Shown: positions 21,405 through 62,394 of the stretch, piece by piece
Position numbering within the stretch: the stretch's first letter is position 1
Layout of the letters: every line of letters begins with the position of its first letter
NCBI GenBank assembly: GCA_036898135.1
Contig: CM072511.1
Coordinates: forward strand, 28,016,110 to 28,080,109
Direction of reading: 5' to 3'
Source of the DNA: Oncomelania hupensis
Taxonomy: Eukaryota; Mollusca; Gastropoda; Littorinimorpha; Pomatiopsidae
Length of the DNA stretch: 64,000 nt
Program-made: the position numbers and the translations under genes
The notes under the pieces: model-generated
Database searches by the model: none
What the model saw: the letters and a program-made list of their open reading frames with translations, nothing else
Told to the model about the DNA's origin: nothing

Positions 21405-24400
21405 GTTTCCCGGCGTGTCGTAAGAGGCGACTAACAGGGGTGATGTTAGCACGGCATCACTAGGTGAAAGTCTTCTACACAGAAGTCACCGGCCAGGGCA
21501 GAGGAACCTCACGTTACTACAGGTTCAACGACCATGTGCTCAGGGCCAAGGCGAGCCACACTGTATTCGTGGATTTCGGCTGTGGCCAACAGCCTGGAGA
21601 GGATTGGGCACCGCCAGGTCTTTTTTGCCCAAGATACACTACATGATGACACTATCCACTAATTCCATACCGGATCGGTCGTCGCCCGGCTCAAGGACCG
21701 CGCCTTCCGTTGGCCACCAGGACGGAGGTGTTAAGTATGCTACTGATGGACAATTTAGCAAGATCCGCACGAGAAACAACATTGTCATAGGAACCTGGAA
21801 TGTTAGGACCCTAACTGCGGAAGGAAAATTAGAAGAACTGGCCCACGAGTTAGACCACTATCGATGGAACGTTCTAGGCATCAGCGAACTGCGCTGAAAA
21901 GGCCTAGGTGAAACAACGACCGACAAAGGCCACAAGCTCTATTTCAGCGGTAGAGATAACAGGCACGAACACGGCGTTGGATTCTTGGTCCACAAGAACA
22001 TTCTAGCCACTGTCATGGGTTGCCGCCCAGTCTCCAGTAGACTCATTACCATCCGCCTGAGAGCAACCCCTTTCAACATCACCATCATCCAGGCCTATGC
22101 CCCAACATCAGACTATGACGACAGCGAAGTGGAGGATTTTTATAAAAATCTACAGGCGGTCCTTGACCAAGTGCTGAAGAAGGACATAGTCATAGTGCAA
22201 GGCGACTGGAATGCCAAGGTTGGCCAAGATGCGCACCACAACTGGGGAGACACCTGTGGACCCCACTGCAACAACGAGACAAATGACAGGGGTCTGAGAC
22301 TCTTGGAGTTTGCCAGATACAACAATCTGGTACTGGCAAACACGCTTGGTCTCCACAAAAACTCCAGACGATGGACATGGCACAGTCCCGGCGGGGAGCA
22401 TCACAACCAAATAGACTACGCTTCAAGAAACGCTTCAGATCAAGCATCAACATTGGCAGGACACACACTTTTCCAGGAGCAGACATCGGAAGTGACCACG
22501 ATCTCGTGATGATGTCTTTCCGGCTCCATTTGGAGAGAGTAAATACAGCAAAGTGCACTAGACTGAAGTTCGACCTGGACAAACTGCAAGACCCGGAGGT
22601 GGCAAAACTATTTCGGGCCACAATTGGAGGGAAATTTGCACCACTGCTCATTTTGGGGGCTGGTGAAAAAGATGTCAACACCATGACCACCACCTTCAAC
22701 TCAGCTGTGACAGATGCCGCCACTGAGATCCTTGGCAAGCACCGACCAAAGAAGAAGCCGTGGATCACACCTGAACTTTTGGATCTGTGTGAGAAACGAA
22801 GAGAGATAAAAAAAAGAAAAAGAACACCTCACAGGGAGCTGATGTCTACCGAAAAATCAACAATTACATCCGAAAAGGCATGCGCACAGCAAAGGAGAAC
22901 TGGATAGAAGATCAATGCCAGGAAATAGAAAACAGTCTGAACAAGAACAACACCAAGAAGGCCTACCAGACTGTGAAGCGGCTGACGAATGTTAAACAGC
23001 CCAAAGTCTCCACGATCCAAAGCAAGTCTGGCATATGCCTTACAGATGAACAAGAAGTCTTGGACAGATGGACAGAGTACTGCTCTGACATTTACAACCA
23101 TACACCAAATGGAGACCCATCAGTTCTAGCATGTCCCGAGAACAGAGAAGAAGAAAAAATCCTCCCAATTCTCCGGGTATGAAGTTGAGGCAGCAGTGCA
23201 ATCGCTAAAGAAAGGGAAGTCAGCGGGAGTGGACAACATACCCGCGGAACTGCTACAAGCAGGAGGAGAAGCGATGATTGATGCCCTCACCATTATCTGT
23301 AACAAGATCTGGCAGAGTGGGGAGTGGCCTATACCATGGACCCAGTCGCTTGTCATCACTCTTCCCAAAAAAGGTAACCTTCAGAAATGTGAAAATTACT
23401 GCTCCATCAGCCTCATCAGCCATCCCAGCAAGGTCCTCCTGAAAATAATACTCAACAGGTTGAAACCCCAAGCTGAACAAATCATAGCTGAAGAACAAGC
23501 AGGATTCAGGGCAGGGCGAAGTGCCACTGAACAGATTTTCAACCTCAGAATAATCTGTGAGAAATACCTACAGCACCAACAACATCTATATCATGTGTTC
23601 ATAGACTTCAAGAAGGCGTTTGACCGAGTCTGGCATGCAGCTCTATGGGCAACAATGAAAGTATACAACATCAGCCCTAAAATTATTGAAGTCATCAAAA
23701 GCCTGTATGACAAGGCTACCAGTGCAGTCCTCCACAACAGCGCCATCGGGAACTGGTTCATAACAACAATCGGTGTGCGTCAAGGATGCCTACTCTCTCC
23801 AACACTCTTCAACATCTTCCTAGAGCGCATCATGTCAGATGGTCTTGCAGATAATGAAGGCACAGTCAGCATAGGGGGTAGAGCAATCTCCAATCTTCGT
23901 TTTGCGGATGACATTGATGGATTGGCTGGAGAGGAACAAGAACTTGAACAGCTCAGGTACAGAGGCTTGACACCACCTCCAGAGCTTATGGAATGGAAAT
24001 AAGTGCAGAGAAGACCAAAATGATGATCAACAACACCAATGGCATCAACACGGACATCAAAGTCCAAGGCCAATCCCTCAACACAGTGCATAGCTTCAAA
24101 TATTTAGAAGCCATTGTATCAGACAATGGGTCCCGACAGGAAGTCCTCTCTAGGATCGCACAAACAACTGCTGCCCTGACAAGGTTGAAGCCCATTTCGA
24201 AAGACAGGACCATCAGTCTACATTCAAAAGTAAGACTGCTGCGCTCACTTGTCATCTCCATCTTCCTAAATGCTTGCGAAGCATGGACCCTCACAGCAGA
24301 TCTACAACAAAGAATACAAAGCATGGAGATGAGGTGCTACAGAAGACTTCTGGGCATTTCCTATACCCAACACATCACCAAAGACGAAGTCCGACAGACC

Positions 24401-24700
24401 ATCACACAGCCATTGGACAATAGGATGACATGCTCACAGTGGTAAAGAAACTGAAACTCCGATGGTATAGCCACCTCACCAGATCATCGACCTTGCAAAG
24501 ATCACCCTGCAACGCACAGTGCAAGGAGGTAGAAGAAAAGGGAAACAGAAAAAGAGCTGGGAGGACAACATTCGAGAATGGAGTGGCTTGACATTGAGCG
24601 AAACCATCAGGGTTGCTGAGGACAGAGAAAGATGGAGTATGCTGCTGAAACGATCGTCTGTGGTGCCCCAACTACCTCAGAGTTACAGGATAGGATAGGA
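21405..24700 (+). mobile_element. RTE-like non-LTR retrotransposon, near full length, inactivated
   Basis: A 5' leader (GTCGTAAGAGGCGACTAACA) precedes a single endonuclease plus reverse-transcriptase frame. Endonuclease signatures are GTWNVRTL near 21790, QAYAPTSD near 22090, GDWNAK near 22205 and a GxDHDLV-like GSDHDLVMM near 22487. Reverse-transcriptase signatures are GFRAGRSATEQIF near 23503, DFKKAFDRVWH near 23605, VRQGCLLSP near 23775 and the catalytic FADDID near 23900. The frame is broken by a TGA at 21895 and by frame changes near 22425, 22880, 23180 and 23990, so this is a dead copy. It ends in GGATA repeats shared by all family members. Assignment to the RTE group is from overall protein resemblance. 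Confidence 0.85.
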
Positions 24701-24754
24701 ATTAAAACCAAAAGAGAAAACCTCAACTAAACTTAATTTTATTTATTTATTTTG

Positions 24755-26094
<1,340 letters not shown>

Positions 26095-26195
26095 TATATA
26101 TATATATATTCCTTCAAGGACGTTGAATGTAGAACTTTTACTAGGAATTTATCTTGTGCAAAGGTGTTATGGATTGCCTATGTGTCGTTGTGTTA

Positions 26196-26196
26196 A

Positions 26197-26264
<68 letters not shown>
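26196..26264. repeat. (ACT)n tract, likely LINE tail
   Basis: A trinucleotide array directly joined to ATTTTATTTATAAAGCGCAT. On the minus strand this reads as a LINE 3' end followed by a (TAG)n tail. Confidence 0.8.
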
Positions 26265-26585
26265 ATTTTATTTATAAAGCGCATTATCAAACAATAGTCT
26301 GCTCAAGGCGCATCAGACACAGTCACACGCACAGTACAATAGAATACAATCAACCAATACTTTTTTTTTCTTAAATCATTAAATAATAAAATTTAAAGTA
26401 AGAAATTGGAAGTAAACCTAACACACACAATAGTCACATTAAAGCAATGTACTAATAACTTAATAAGACTTACAATATAATAAGTCAAAATGCAGAACAA
26501 AATGATGGAAAATGTAAAAACAGAAAATGTTTTTAGAAATAGAAAATGCAATCACATCTTTTAAACTCTGGACAATAAATAAGTA

Positions 26586-26695
26586 ATATCAAATAACACG
26601 TAAAAAATAAGAGTCAGCTACATAAGATTTGAAGAATGATTATATCAAATAACACGTAAAAAATAAGTCAGCTACATAAGATTTGAAGAATGATT
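26586..26695. repeat. 56-bp tandem duplication
   Basis: Two adjacent units starting ATATCAAATAACACGTAAAA. The second lacks two bases. It lies in the 3' untranslated part of the CR1-like LINE. Confidence 0.9.
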
Positions 26696-27422
26696 ATTAA
26701 AAGATCATGACCATAATGTCGTAGACATCATATCGAACCCATATACACACAGCTAGGCATTGTCAGACACAGACACAGGTACACATAGACACACGCAAAC
26801 TGTTGTGATGCCTTAATTCCTCAGCACCCACTCACTGACGATCCTACGTATGCAAGCATCTCTCAAAGACTGAAATCAGTCGTTCGACCAGTGACTGAAT
26901 CACAGCGGATCAAGCATGCAAATGCTTGCAGAACAGAAAAGTTTTAAGATTCTTTTTAAAAGCAGTGACAGATTGAGTGTGACGAAGTTCGGAGGGAAGA
27001 GAGTTCCACAACGATGGAGCAAAAACAGCAAAAGATCTTTTCCCGAAGGAGTTAGGAGAATATCTGGGGACATTGAGTAAGGAGGCATCTTCAGAGCGAA
27101 GAGAAGGAGTAGGATGAGATCAGCCAGATCAGAGGGAAAGGTATCAGTGTGAAGACAGTGAAAACAGAGAGAAGCAATTTTGTATTCAATGCGAGCTTTT
27201 ACAGGCAGCCAGTGCAGTGTTTGAAGTGCAGTCGTGGCACTAAAGCGCCGCAACTACAGGAGGACAAGGCGAACAGCATTATTTGGAATACGTTGAAGTT
27301 TGGAGAGTTTTTCATCAGGAAGGCCATCAAAAAAGAATTACTGAAGTCAAGTCGGGACAGAATAAAGGAGACAGCGAGTTTGTTGGCAGTGTCAACAGAA
27401 AGGTAGCGGCATATTTTACTAA

Positions 27423-27485
27423 GTTAGTTAGTTAGTTAGTTAAATAGATTAACGTCCCCGGACATATAAGCGTATAGGGGACGAG
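27423..27485 (-). mobile_element. 63-bp hairpin mini-retroposon with 10-bp TSD, nested in a LINE
   Basis: The minus strand reads CTCGTCCCCTATACGCTTAT, ATGTCC, GGGGACGTTAATCTATTTAA and (CTAA)n. The direct repeat ATTTTACTAA (plus strand) lies at 27413-27422 and 27486-27495. The LINE coding frame resumes on the far side, so the boundaries are sharp. Confidence 0.85.
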
Positions 27486-28840
27486 ATTTTACTAATCCTA
27501 CGAAGCTGAAAGTTGAGGGATTTGCACAGACTGTTTATATGTGTCCCCATCGTGAGGCTTTGATCGAGGTGAACTCCAAGATTGCGGACCAACCTTGAAA
27601 ATGGAACCTGTTGATCAGACACATTCATGTACATAATAGCAGATTGATGAAATTTCGATCTTGTCCCGATCAGGATGAGTTCGGTCTTATCTTCATTCAT
27701 TTTCAGTTTGTTTGAGCCCATCCAGTCAGTGACAGAATGAATGCAATCAGAAATGTTTTGGTCAAGAGCCTGGATTTCAGAAGGAGAAGCAGAATTGTGC
27801 AGTTGAGTATCAGCAAAGAACTGGTGTGAATGATTGAAAGCACTGAATATTGAGGTGATCCAGAGGTTGTGTGCATAGCTAACAACACAAGACCAAGAAC
27901 AGAGCCCTGTGGAACTCCATACTTCAAGAGTGAGGGTGTGGACTGTGAGTTGTTCACTATGACAGACTGGGTACAGAGAGGTATGAGCGGAACCATGCAT
28001 GAACCGCTCCAGCACAGCCAAAAGTCTCCTCCAGTCGGACACAAAGGATGTCATGATCAATGGTGTCGAAGGCAGCAGACAGGTCGAGCAACGACAAGAT
28101 CGACATTCTGCCCTGATCGGCCGCTGACAACAGGTAATTGACCACGCGTAGTAACACAGTACTGTGACTTTTTTTATAGGCTGACTGGAACGGCTCGAGC
28201 AGGTTGTTTGACTCAAGGTGTGACATGAGCTGTTTGAGAACGATCCGTTCAAGATCTTTTGAAAGGAATGGTAAATTGGAAACAGGACGATAGTTTTTGA
28301 GAAGTTCGGGATCAAGGTTGGACTTTTTGAGAAGTGGATTGACCAGAACGTGTTTGAAGACAGAAGGAATACTGCCAGAAGAGAGAGAATCATTCACGAT
28401 AGCTGTGATAGTAAGAATTACTTCGTCTAAGCACTGAAAAAGCAGATCTGTATGAATTGGATCAAGCTGGCAGGATTTCTTGTGCATGCCCAGGATGATT
28501 TTTTTTTTACCTGATTCTCAGTCACTGGCAGGAAATGGTCAAATTGGGTACCAGAGAAACCCAGTGAGGGAGAAGACGTCACTACTGGAGGGTTGGAGTC
28601 AAGCATCTTCCATATGTCAGCGATCTTGCTGCTGAAAAACTTGCTGAATCTCTCTGGCAAATTCTCACGTGAAATAGTGGTAGGAAGCGCCCTGTTTGCC
28701 GACACACCCATCAGCTTGCCACTTATTCTAAAAAGTTCACGAGAACTGTTAGCGTCCATGATTTTCTGCCGCATGTACAATGCCTTTGCGTCGCGGACCA
28801 TGTAACTTGACATATAACTAAACATAAACACTGCCATATA

Positions 28841-31800
28841 CTTTTAACACTTGAAATGAAACATTTACAAGTAGTAAAACAGCCGATACAACAGCCCTAT
28901 CCAAAAGACAAGAATGAACAAAAGAAAATTAAAAACAAACTCACAAAGGATAAATGACAAGGAAAAAAAAAAGAAACAAAAGAAAGGAAACGCAGTTTCA
29001 TTTATTATGAAATAATTTAGAAAAAAACAATAACAGAGAAAGCAGATTTGAAGACAAGGGACCAAAGAGTAAAAGAAGAGGACTAAAGTATAAGATAATG
29101 ATTTTGCAATGACAGCCAAAACCTCAAACCCCAAGACAAAGAACAAACAAAAACAAGTCATTGTTATTGTTTTATTCAAAACAATTTTCTGCTGTACATG
29201 CATGTGGGGTGGAACAATGATAGGCACAAGAATTTATTATTGTATCATAACTGATCAAAACATAGCCAGGATAAGATTACTTGCAGTAACTTTCAAAGTC
29301 CTGATATGTTTTGATGTTGAATTTATCAATCAAAATGCAATACTATTTTTTTTATATACTAATATAGTCATGCAATACATTTATTTGCCAATGATTCAGC
29401 TGAAACCTCAAGTCTATAGTGACAGATTTATAGATTGCAGTTACAGTTAAACCAAACCAAACGAGACAAATGTTTAGTGTGACCAAATTATTACCAAAAA
29501 AAATTAAACCAAACATACAAAATGGACTAAAATGTTGCCACAGCTTTTAAATGAATTAGAAATAATATCTTTCCATCAACGCTTGAAATTAACGAGGCAT
29601 AGACATAATTTTCCATGTAAAGTTGCAAATAAAAATAATTTCTAAAAAGAAAGTTACGATTCCAACATGATCTTTCTTACATTCCGCTGAGATTTCAAAG
29701 ATGGAATTTCAAGCCTACAACTGACAAACCGTTCTTTTTTTCAGAGGCGAAATTTCAAGCCAAAACACACAAACTGATCTAAACTCAAGTACCCTTTTCT
29801 TATTAATTTTCTACGAACTAAAAGTAAATTCCATTGCATTTTCATACAAATATACATACTTTACGAGTTATCATATTACTCTGTTAACTCCCAAAAAATT
29901 TTACTTTTAAATCCGTTAGCATCATCATAATCTTCATTCTCATTTACATCATCGAAAACATTCCAATCAATTATTAATAGCACCAAATGCACAATTTCAT
30001 CGTCATTGTCACCCTTGACATCGTCAAACAACACCCAATCCTCAAACACATAATTTCCATTCATCCATACTACCAAGCATTACCATACTTCAAGGCAGGA
30101 AACAAACTTTAATACATGAATCAAAACACCCATGATCTCAATCACCACCATGCACTTGACCAAACAAGTTCAGTCTTTCCGATGGTACCCTAAATTCGAG
30201 CACTCGAGAGAATTTACCCAAACTGCCATTTTAAAAATTATTTTACACTTGATTTGATTTCCAGTTGCCAGGAACGCACACAAACATTCGATGTGGCAGA
30301 GTGAGCTACACCTCACAGCAAAAGCAGAAAAAATTAACAATTCAACAAGTGTAGTGAAGAATAAACTCTACATTCAAAACAATGCATACATGTTTACATT
30401 GAGAATCTCTTCAAATAATATGACCCTGTTCCGCAGTTGTGCACTATCAATGTCTCCCTATCTCTTATGTTTCTCTTATGTTATATGTCCAACAAGTAAA
30501 TAATATAATTTGCACACACTTCCCAGCATCTGAATTTGTACAATACGCACCAAAACAAACAAAAACAACAGAAAAGAAATAATTTGTGCATAATTAGTGT
30601 GCATCAGAACACATGAATGTAACATTTTTACATGGTTATCATTCAACAATTATCATTCAACAATTGAGTTAGTTTGTTATTCATTGTTTATAGGGTCCAG
30701 CGGACTGCAAAGAGCCGAAATCAAGACCATAATTTGGTTGAAAGAGGACTCACCCCTGATCCAGATAAAAGATCTGCTGAAACAACTCTTATGGTAACAC
30801 TGAAGGCACTCCACCAGCCGGTCACTTTACAATAAAGGCATCCCATGCAAGGGACGCTGAGGCTTTACTGTAATTTATCGAACCCTCGTTTACAAAAACA
30901 AAATAGAATATAAACATCATTATAAAATATTAACAAAACACATACATAATTCAACAATTGAATTATTGTGACTCAATCATCATGTAAAGCACAACTGATT
31001 TCATTTCCGAAGACAAAATGAGCATCAGGGAAACTGCTATGCTAGTATTTCATTACGGATGGCACATTATTAATAAGAAATCAAGAAGTATTTTCTGTTC
31101 AACAACAGTACTGTTTTAGTTATAGGCAAAAATATCCCCCACAATTCAGGTTTATCAAAATGTTCAGATCTATGTCACTGACAATGTTGATAAACATTTC
31201 ACACATACACTGAAAATTAAAAGACAATAACCATTTCCTAACAATGATCAATCTGAACATGATCTTTCGAGTCATCAAAAATATTAATTTCCCATTTGTA
31301 CTGCATTTTACAACCATGAGACTTAAAAATCTCCATTTCCTGTTAAAAAATGTAATCACAAATTTCATACTCATATTACTGAACTTAAAAGGAATCGCTA
31401 AATAACAACACTTGTTTAATAAAACAACTGACCCTTCTGAGATCAATAAAATAATTTAAAAAAAACATTTAAAAAAAGAAGGCACAAACATTAACAATGT
31501 TCACCTACATGCACATAATAAAACAAACGCTAAAACATACCTCTTTGGTGGCCTTCACTTCCAAATGATTTCAAATTAAAACCTTCGTCCGCATGCCGTT
31601 TACTGTTAGGCAAGTAGCTTTCTAGATTTAGCACTATAGCAGCAACACAAGTTATAATGCTTTATAATACAAATGACTATACAGACTATCAGGGGGAAAA
31701 AAAAAAAGGATTTACCAGAAGGGCAAAGCCCATATAACTCACATGCTCCTTGTGGAACATACAATATTTAACATGAAAATGATTGTCCAGAAAAAAAATA

Positions 31801-31849
31801 AAACAAAATGAAACAGTGCCATTCAAATGCAAAGTAATACTGACTTAAA
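28841..31849. other. Intergenic stretch, no gene established
   Basis: AT-rich DNA. A splice-like TTGTTTATAG at about 30692 is followed by a short open stretch (30694-30797), which I could not assign. I see no other gene or clear repeat. Confidence 0.4.
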
Positions 31850-32570
31850 TCTTTCTATGCTCTTGACCTTGAGATGACCTTGACATCGGGCTCCAAATAC
31901 AATATCAACATGCAATATCAAATAAACTACAGCAAAAGTTGTATTACGCCAAAAAAGCAGTGACCTTGGGATGACCTTTACCTTCATTGATCTTGACCTT
32001 GGGATGACCTTGACCTTCACATGAGCTCTCATGCTCATGTAGGATCAAATAACCCAATGTTGTTGCATGCTATGGGTAAATAGAGCCATTCCACTGTACA
32101 ACTTATTTTTTGTATGTTTTTGCAAGGCCTAAAATGACCTTGACTTCAAGATCAACGCAAAAACAGAACATATATGAAAGATCAATCTTATCATTTCTAA
32201 ATACAAGAAGTTTGAGCTTTATATCTCTCATAGTTTAGGGTCAAGGTCACTTCAAAGTACCTGTACTAACCCACAGTTCCAATGACCTTGGAGTGAGGTT
32301 GACCTAATATGCATAGGATGTGTGTCTCATTGATATCTAGCATGCATCAAATAATCATAAGTTCAATATTAATAACTTAGGGAAAAAAGTGACAATTTGT
32401 GAAAAATTCTTTTTTTAAACTAACATTTGTTGATCCTATATAACCTTGACTTTGAAGTGAAGTCATTCATTCACTGATCAATTATGAGGTCTCATGGATA
32501 TACACCACCTTGCCAAGTGTGAAATACGTTCTGAGACATTAATCTACTTGCAAGTTTTGCACGTCCAGAT
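31850..32570. repeat. TGACCTTG-rich interspersed repeat
   Basis: At least nine TGACCTTG or TCAAGGTCA octamer-class sites occur, for example at 31864, 31875, 31961, 31994, 32005, 32134, 32241 and 32283. They are separated by AT-rich spacers and end near CACGTCCAGATGGCGGACGG. The structure looks like a multicopy repeat and not a gene. Boundaries are approximate. Confidence 0.6.
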
Positions 32571-33299
32571 GGCGGACGGACAACTATTTTTAATTATTTT
32601 AAAAATATGTCATTGTTGGCCTATTTAGGACTCGTCTCGCACGGAATTGCAAATATCTGATTTTTTTGTTTTTTTGTGAATTAGAGGGGAAGAAGGGTGG
32701 TAGGGGTTGTGGTGAGTACATATACTCACATTGCTATGCATGTGAGTCAATAAATATTAATGAGCTCTGTGCGTTTTCTGGGACTTCGAACTTTATAAAC
32801 AAAGCCTGGAGAAAAGTTATGAGCTAGAATTTTGGGAGAGTACTTGTCACTCATGTTGCTGTGTGTATGCAAGTTACAAGCAAGGAAGGAAAGAACAAGT
32901 GAGGATAAAAAGGTTACAGTAAAAATCAGAAGCCAAAAGACAAATAAGTAACAGAACAAAATCTGATGGGACAGAAAATATAAAGATTTTGATTCAATAC
33001 TCTGTTCAACATCACATCACATCTCATGTTTAATTATCTATGGTGGAATCATCATCTCTCTCCCTTTAGCACACATTACATGCAAACTTTTTTTTTTTTA
33101 ATGCACAAATTAAGTTACAGAATTTACAAGCAACAAAAATTTGCCAATTCATAAACCTATGACAAAAATAAACCACAAATCTGAAGAACTCAACAGTTCT
33201 GTGAGTTCAAATTGCAATCTAACTTAGAAACTTTAGACTCGCAACCAATAGACTGGTTTCACTGAAGTAGTTATAAAAATGATAAGTTATAAACAGGAA

Positions 33300-33919
33300 G
33301 GCCCAAATTGCATTCTAATACATTATTTATTACATTTACATATTTGTTTTAACACTGTTAAATCTCGTAAGTGCTCCATATGTCTTCCATCAATGCTACA
33401 ACATTCCTAGAACCCCAACGCTGCAAATATCCCTTGAACCTGTCCAGAACACTGTGAGACACACAGAATATAATATAAATTCTGGTCCACATCAAAGGCA
33501 TTAAACAACTGTATGCTTACTTTTGACACATCCTTATATATACAAGAAAAACAAAACAAAACAAAACAAAATTGTTACAAAAATAATAGGAAACCAAAAA
33601 AGAGGAACAATTGGTCGAAAAAACAATTGGCCAAAATGCCAAACACAATAGGCACAATCAGCTCGCGCTTGTCATAAAACTAAATACAACAAACTTGCTT
33701 CTTCACACAAGCACAGAGATAGACTCTAATTTACTGGGGATGAGTTTTAGTCACAGATATGTTGCACTTTAGAGCTGAATTTCGCCACAGTAGTCACAGA
33801 TATGTTGCACCTTGGAACTAAAATTCACCACAGAGTTTCTCAACAGATGTTGTTGACACTGTCATTTAGGAAAGTGTTAACAGTTTACAAAGGCTTTTTC
33901 ACAACCAAAAAGCATTTAG
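33300..33919 (-). other. RGS12: Probable RGS12 3'UTR
   Basis: DNA just downstream of the RGS12 stop codon. It is AT-rich with no coding signal. It holds a 43-bp tandem duplication at 33750-33834 and an AATAAA (minus strand) at 33331-33326. The true transcript end is not determined. Confidence 0.4.
33326..33331 (-). terminator. RGS12: Candidate polyadenylation signal
   Basis: AATAAA on the minus strand, about 590 nt after the RGS12 stop codon. The motif is common in AT-rich DNA, so this is only a candidate. Confidence 0.3.
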
Positions 33920-61352
<27,433 letters not shown>

Positions 61353-61875
61353 CTGCAAAGAAAGACATAAACCCTTGATGGTACGAAGTCAGAATTGGTT
61401 CATTTACATTACCACACGTAGATATAAATGTAATTCTAGTTAATAGTTATAAGAAAAGAAGAATACAAAAGAGAGGACCCCCCCCCCCTCCTCCCTCCAC
61501 TCCCACAAAATAACACCACCAAAACAGTTACTGTAGTTTTTAGTTTGGTTGAATAAATATCTAAGACACAGATGGTCAATACTTCTGTGGAGCAATATTA
61601 CCGGTAATAATCAGAGAGATGGTTAATAAAACAATCATGATCATGTGATGAGGTGACAATTACATCTTGAGTGACGAGGCAAATGGTTACACACGGATTC
61701 TAAATAAATAAATTCGGGTCAACAATAAGCCACTAAACGGAGAGTAAAACATGAAATATTAAAAAATGTAAAAACTATTTCATGAACTTTCGACCACAAA
61801 CTAAAAGCCAGAAAGAATAGTAGAAAGCAAGCGCTTAGAGCAAGCTTTAAGTTTGTTTTTGCACTATAACAACTA

Positions 61876-61914
<39 letters not shown>

Positions 61915-61922
61915 TATTATTA
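61876..61922. repeat. (TTA)n microsatellite
   Basis: ATT trinucleotide array directly 5' of an RTE-like fragment. Confidence 0.95.
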
Positions 61923-61924
61923 TG

Positions 61925-62194
61925 GTGAAGAACGGAAACTCCGATGGTATGGCCATGTCACCAGATCATCAGGCCTTGCAAAGACAATTCTGCAAGGCAC
62001 AGTGCAAGGAGGTAGAAGAAGAGGCAGACCGAAAAAGAGGTGGGAGGACAACATTCGAGAATGGACTGGTTTGACACTGAGCGAAGCCATCAGGGCTGCT
62101 GAGGACAGAGAAAGATGGAGTATGCTGGTTAAACGATCATCTGTGGTGCCCCAACGACCTCCGGGTTACGTAACAGGATAGGATAGGATAGGAT
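61925..62194 (+). mobile_element. RTE-like LINE, 3' fragment
   Basis: It begins GTGAAGAACGGAAACTCCGA, runs through the family's 3' segment (GGAGGACAACATTCGAGAAT) and ends in GGATA repeats. It is the most strongly 5'-truncated copy in the window. Confidence 0.85.
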
Positions 62195-62311
62195 TATTAT
62201 TATTAAAACAAAATGAGGCAAACCAAAAGATTCAATGACACCAGAGGTTTGATTGGGAAGATATTTTCAGCAGTTACACACACAAATTACTATTGTTTTT
62301 TTCATATAGCA

Positions 62312-62394
62312 CAGTAAGATCCTGTATCGGCCAGCGCCTTGAGCAGCTCTTGAGCTGGAAAAGCGCTTTACAAGAACGATTAAATAAATAAATA
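62312..62394 (+). mobile_element. Short retroposon or LINE 3' end with hairpin
   Basis: Reads GCGCCTTGAGCAGCTCTTGA, GCTGGAAAAGCGC then (AATA)n, with CACAGTA on each side. CAGCTCTTGAGCTG is a 6-bp stem with a 2-nt loop. It matches the minus-strand unit at 16780-16880. The GCGCCTTGAGCAG...GCGCTTT framework is shared with the CR1-like LINE end at 26265. Confidence 0.55.

Larger units (their letters stand above)
26265..28840 (-). mobile_element. CR1/jockey-like LINE, 5'-truncated and inactivated
   Basis: Minus-strand reverse-transcriptase remnants occur in order: FRISGKLMG near 28720, NYRPVSNLPF at 28295-28266, SLLDLSAAFDTIDHD near 28095, YGVPQGSVLG near 27930, FFADTQL near 27808, NKLKMNEDKTE near 27700, LHWLPVKARIEYKI near 27205, and a fragmentary GRSFAVFAPSLWNSLPSEL-like end near 27000. 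The catalytic A-D-D reads F-A-D-T, so one aspartate codon is gone, and frames shift repeatedly. The 3' end (GCGCTTTATAAATAAAATTAG) joins the (TAG)n tail at 26264. Confidence 0.82.
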
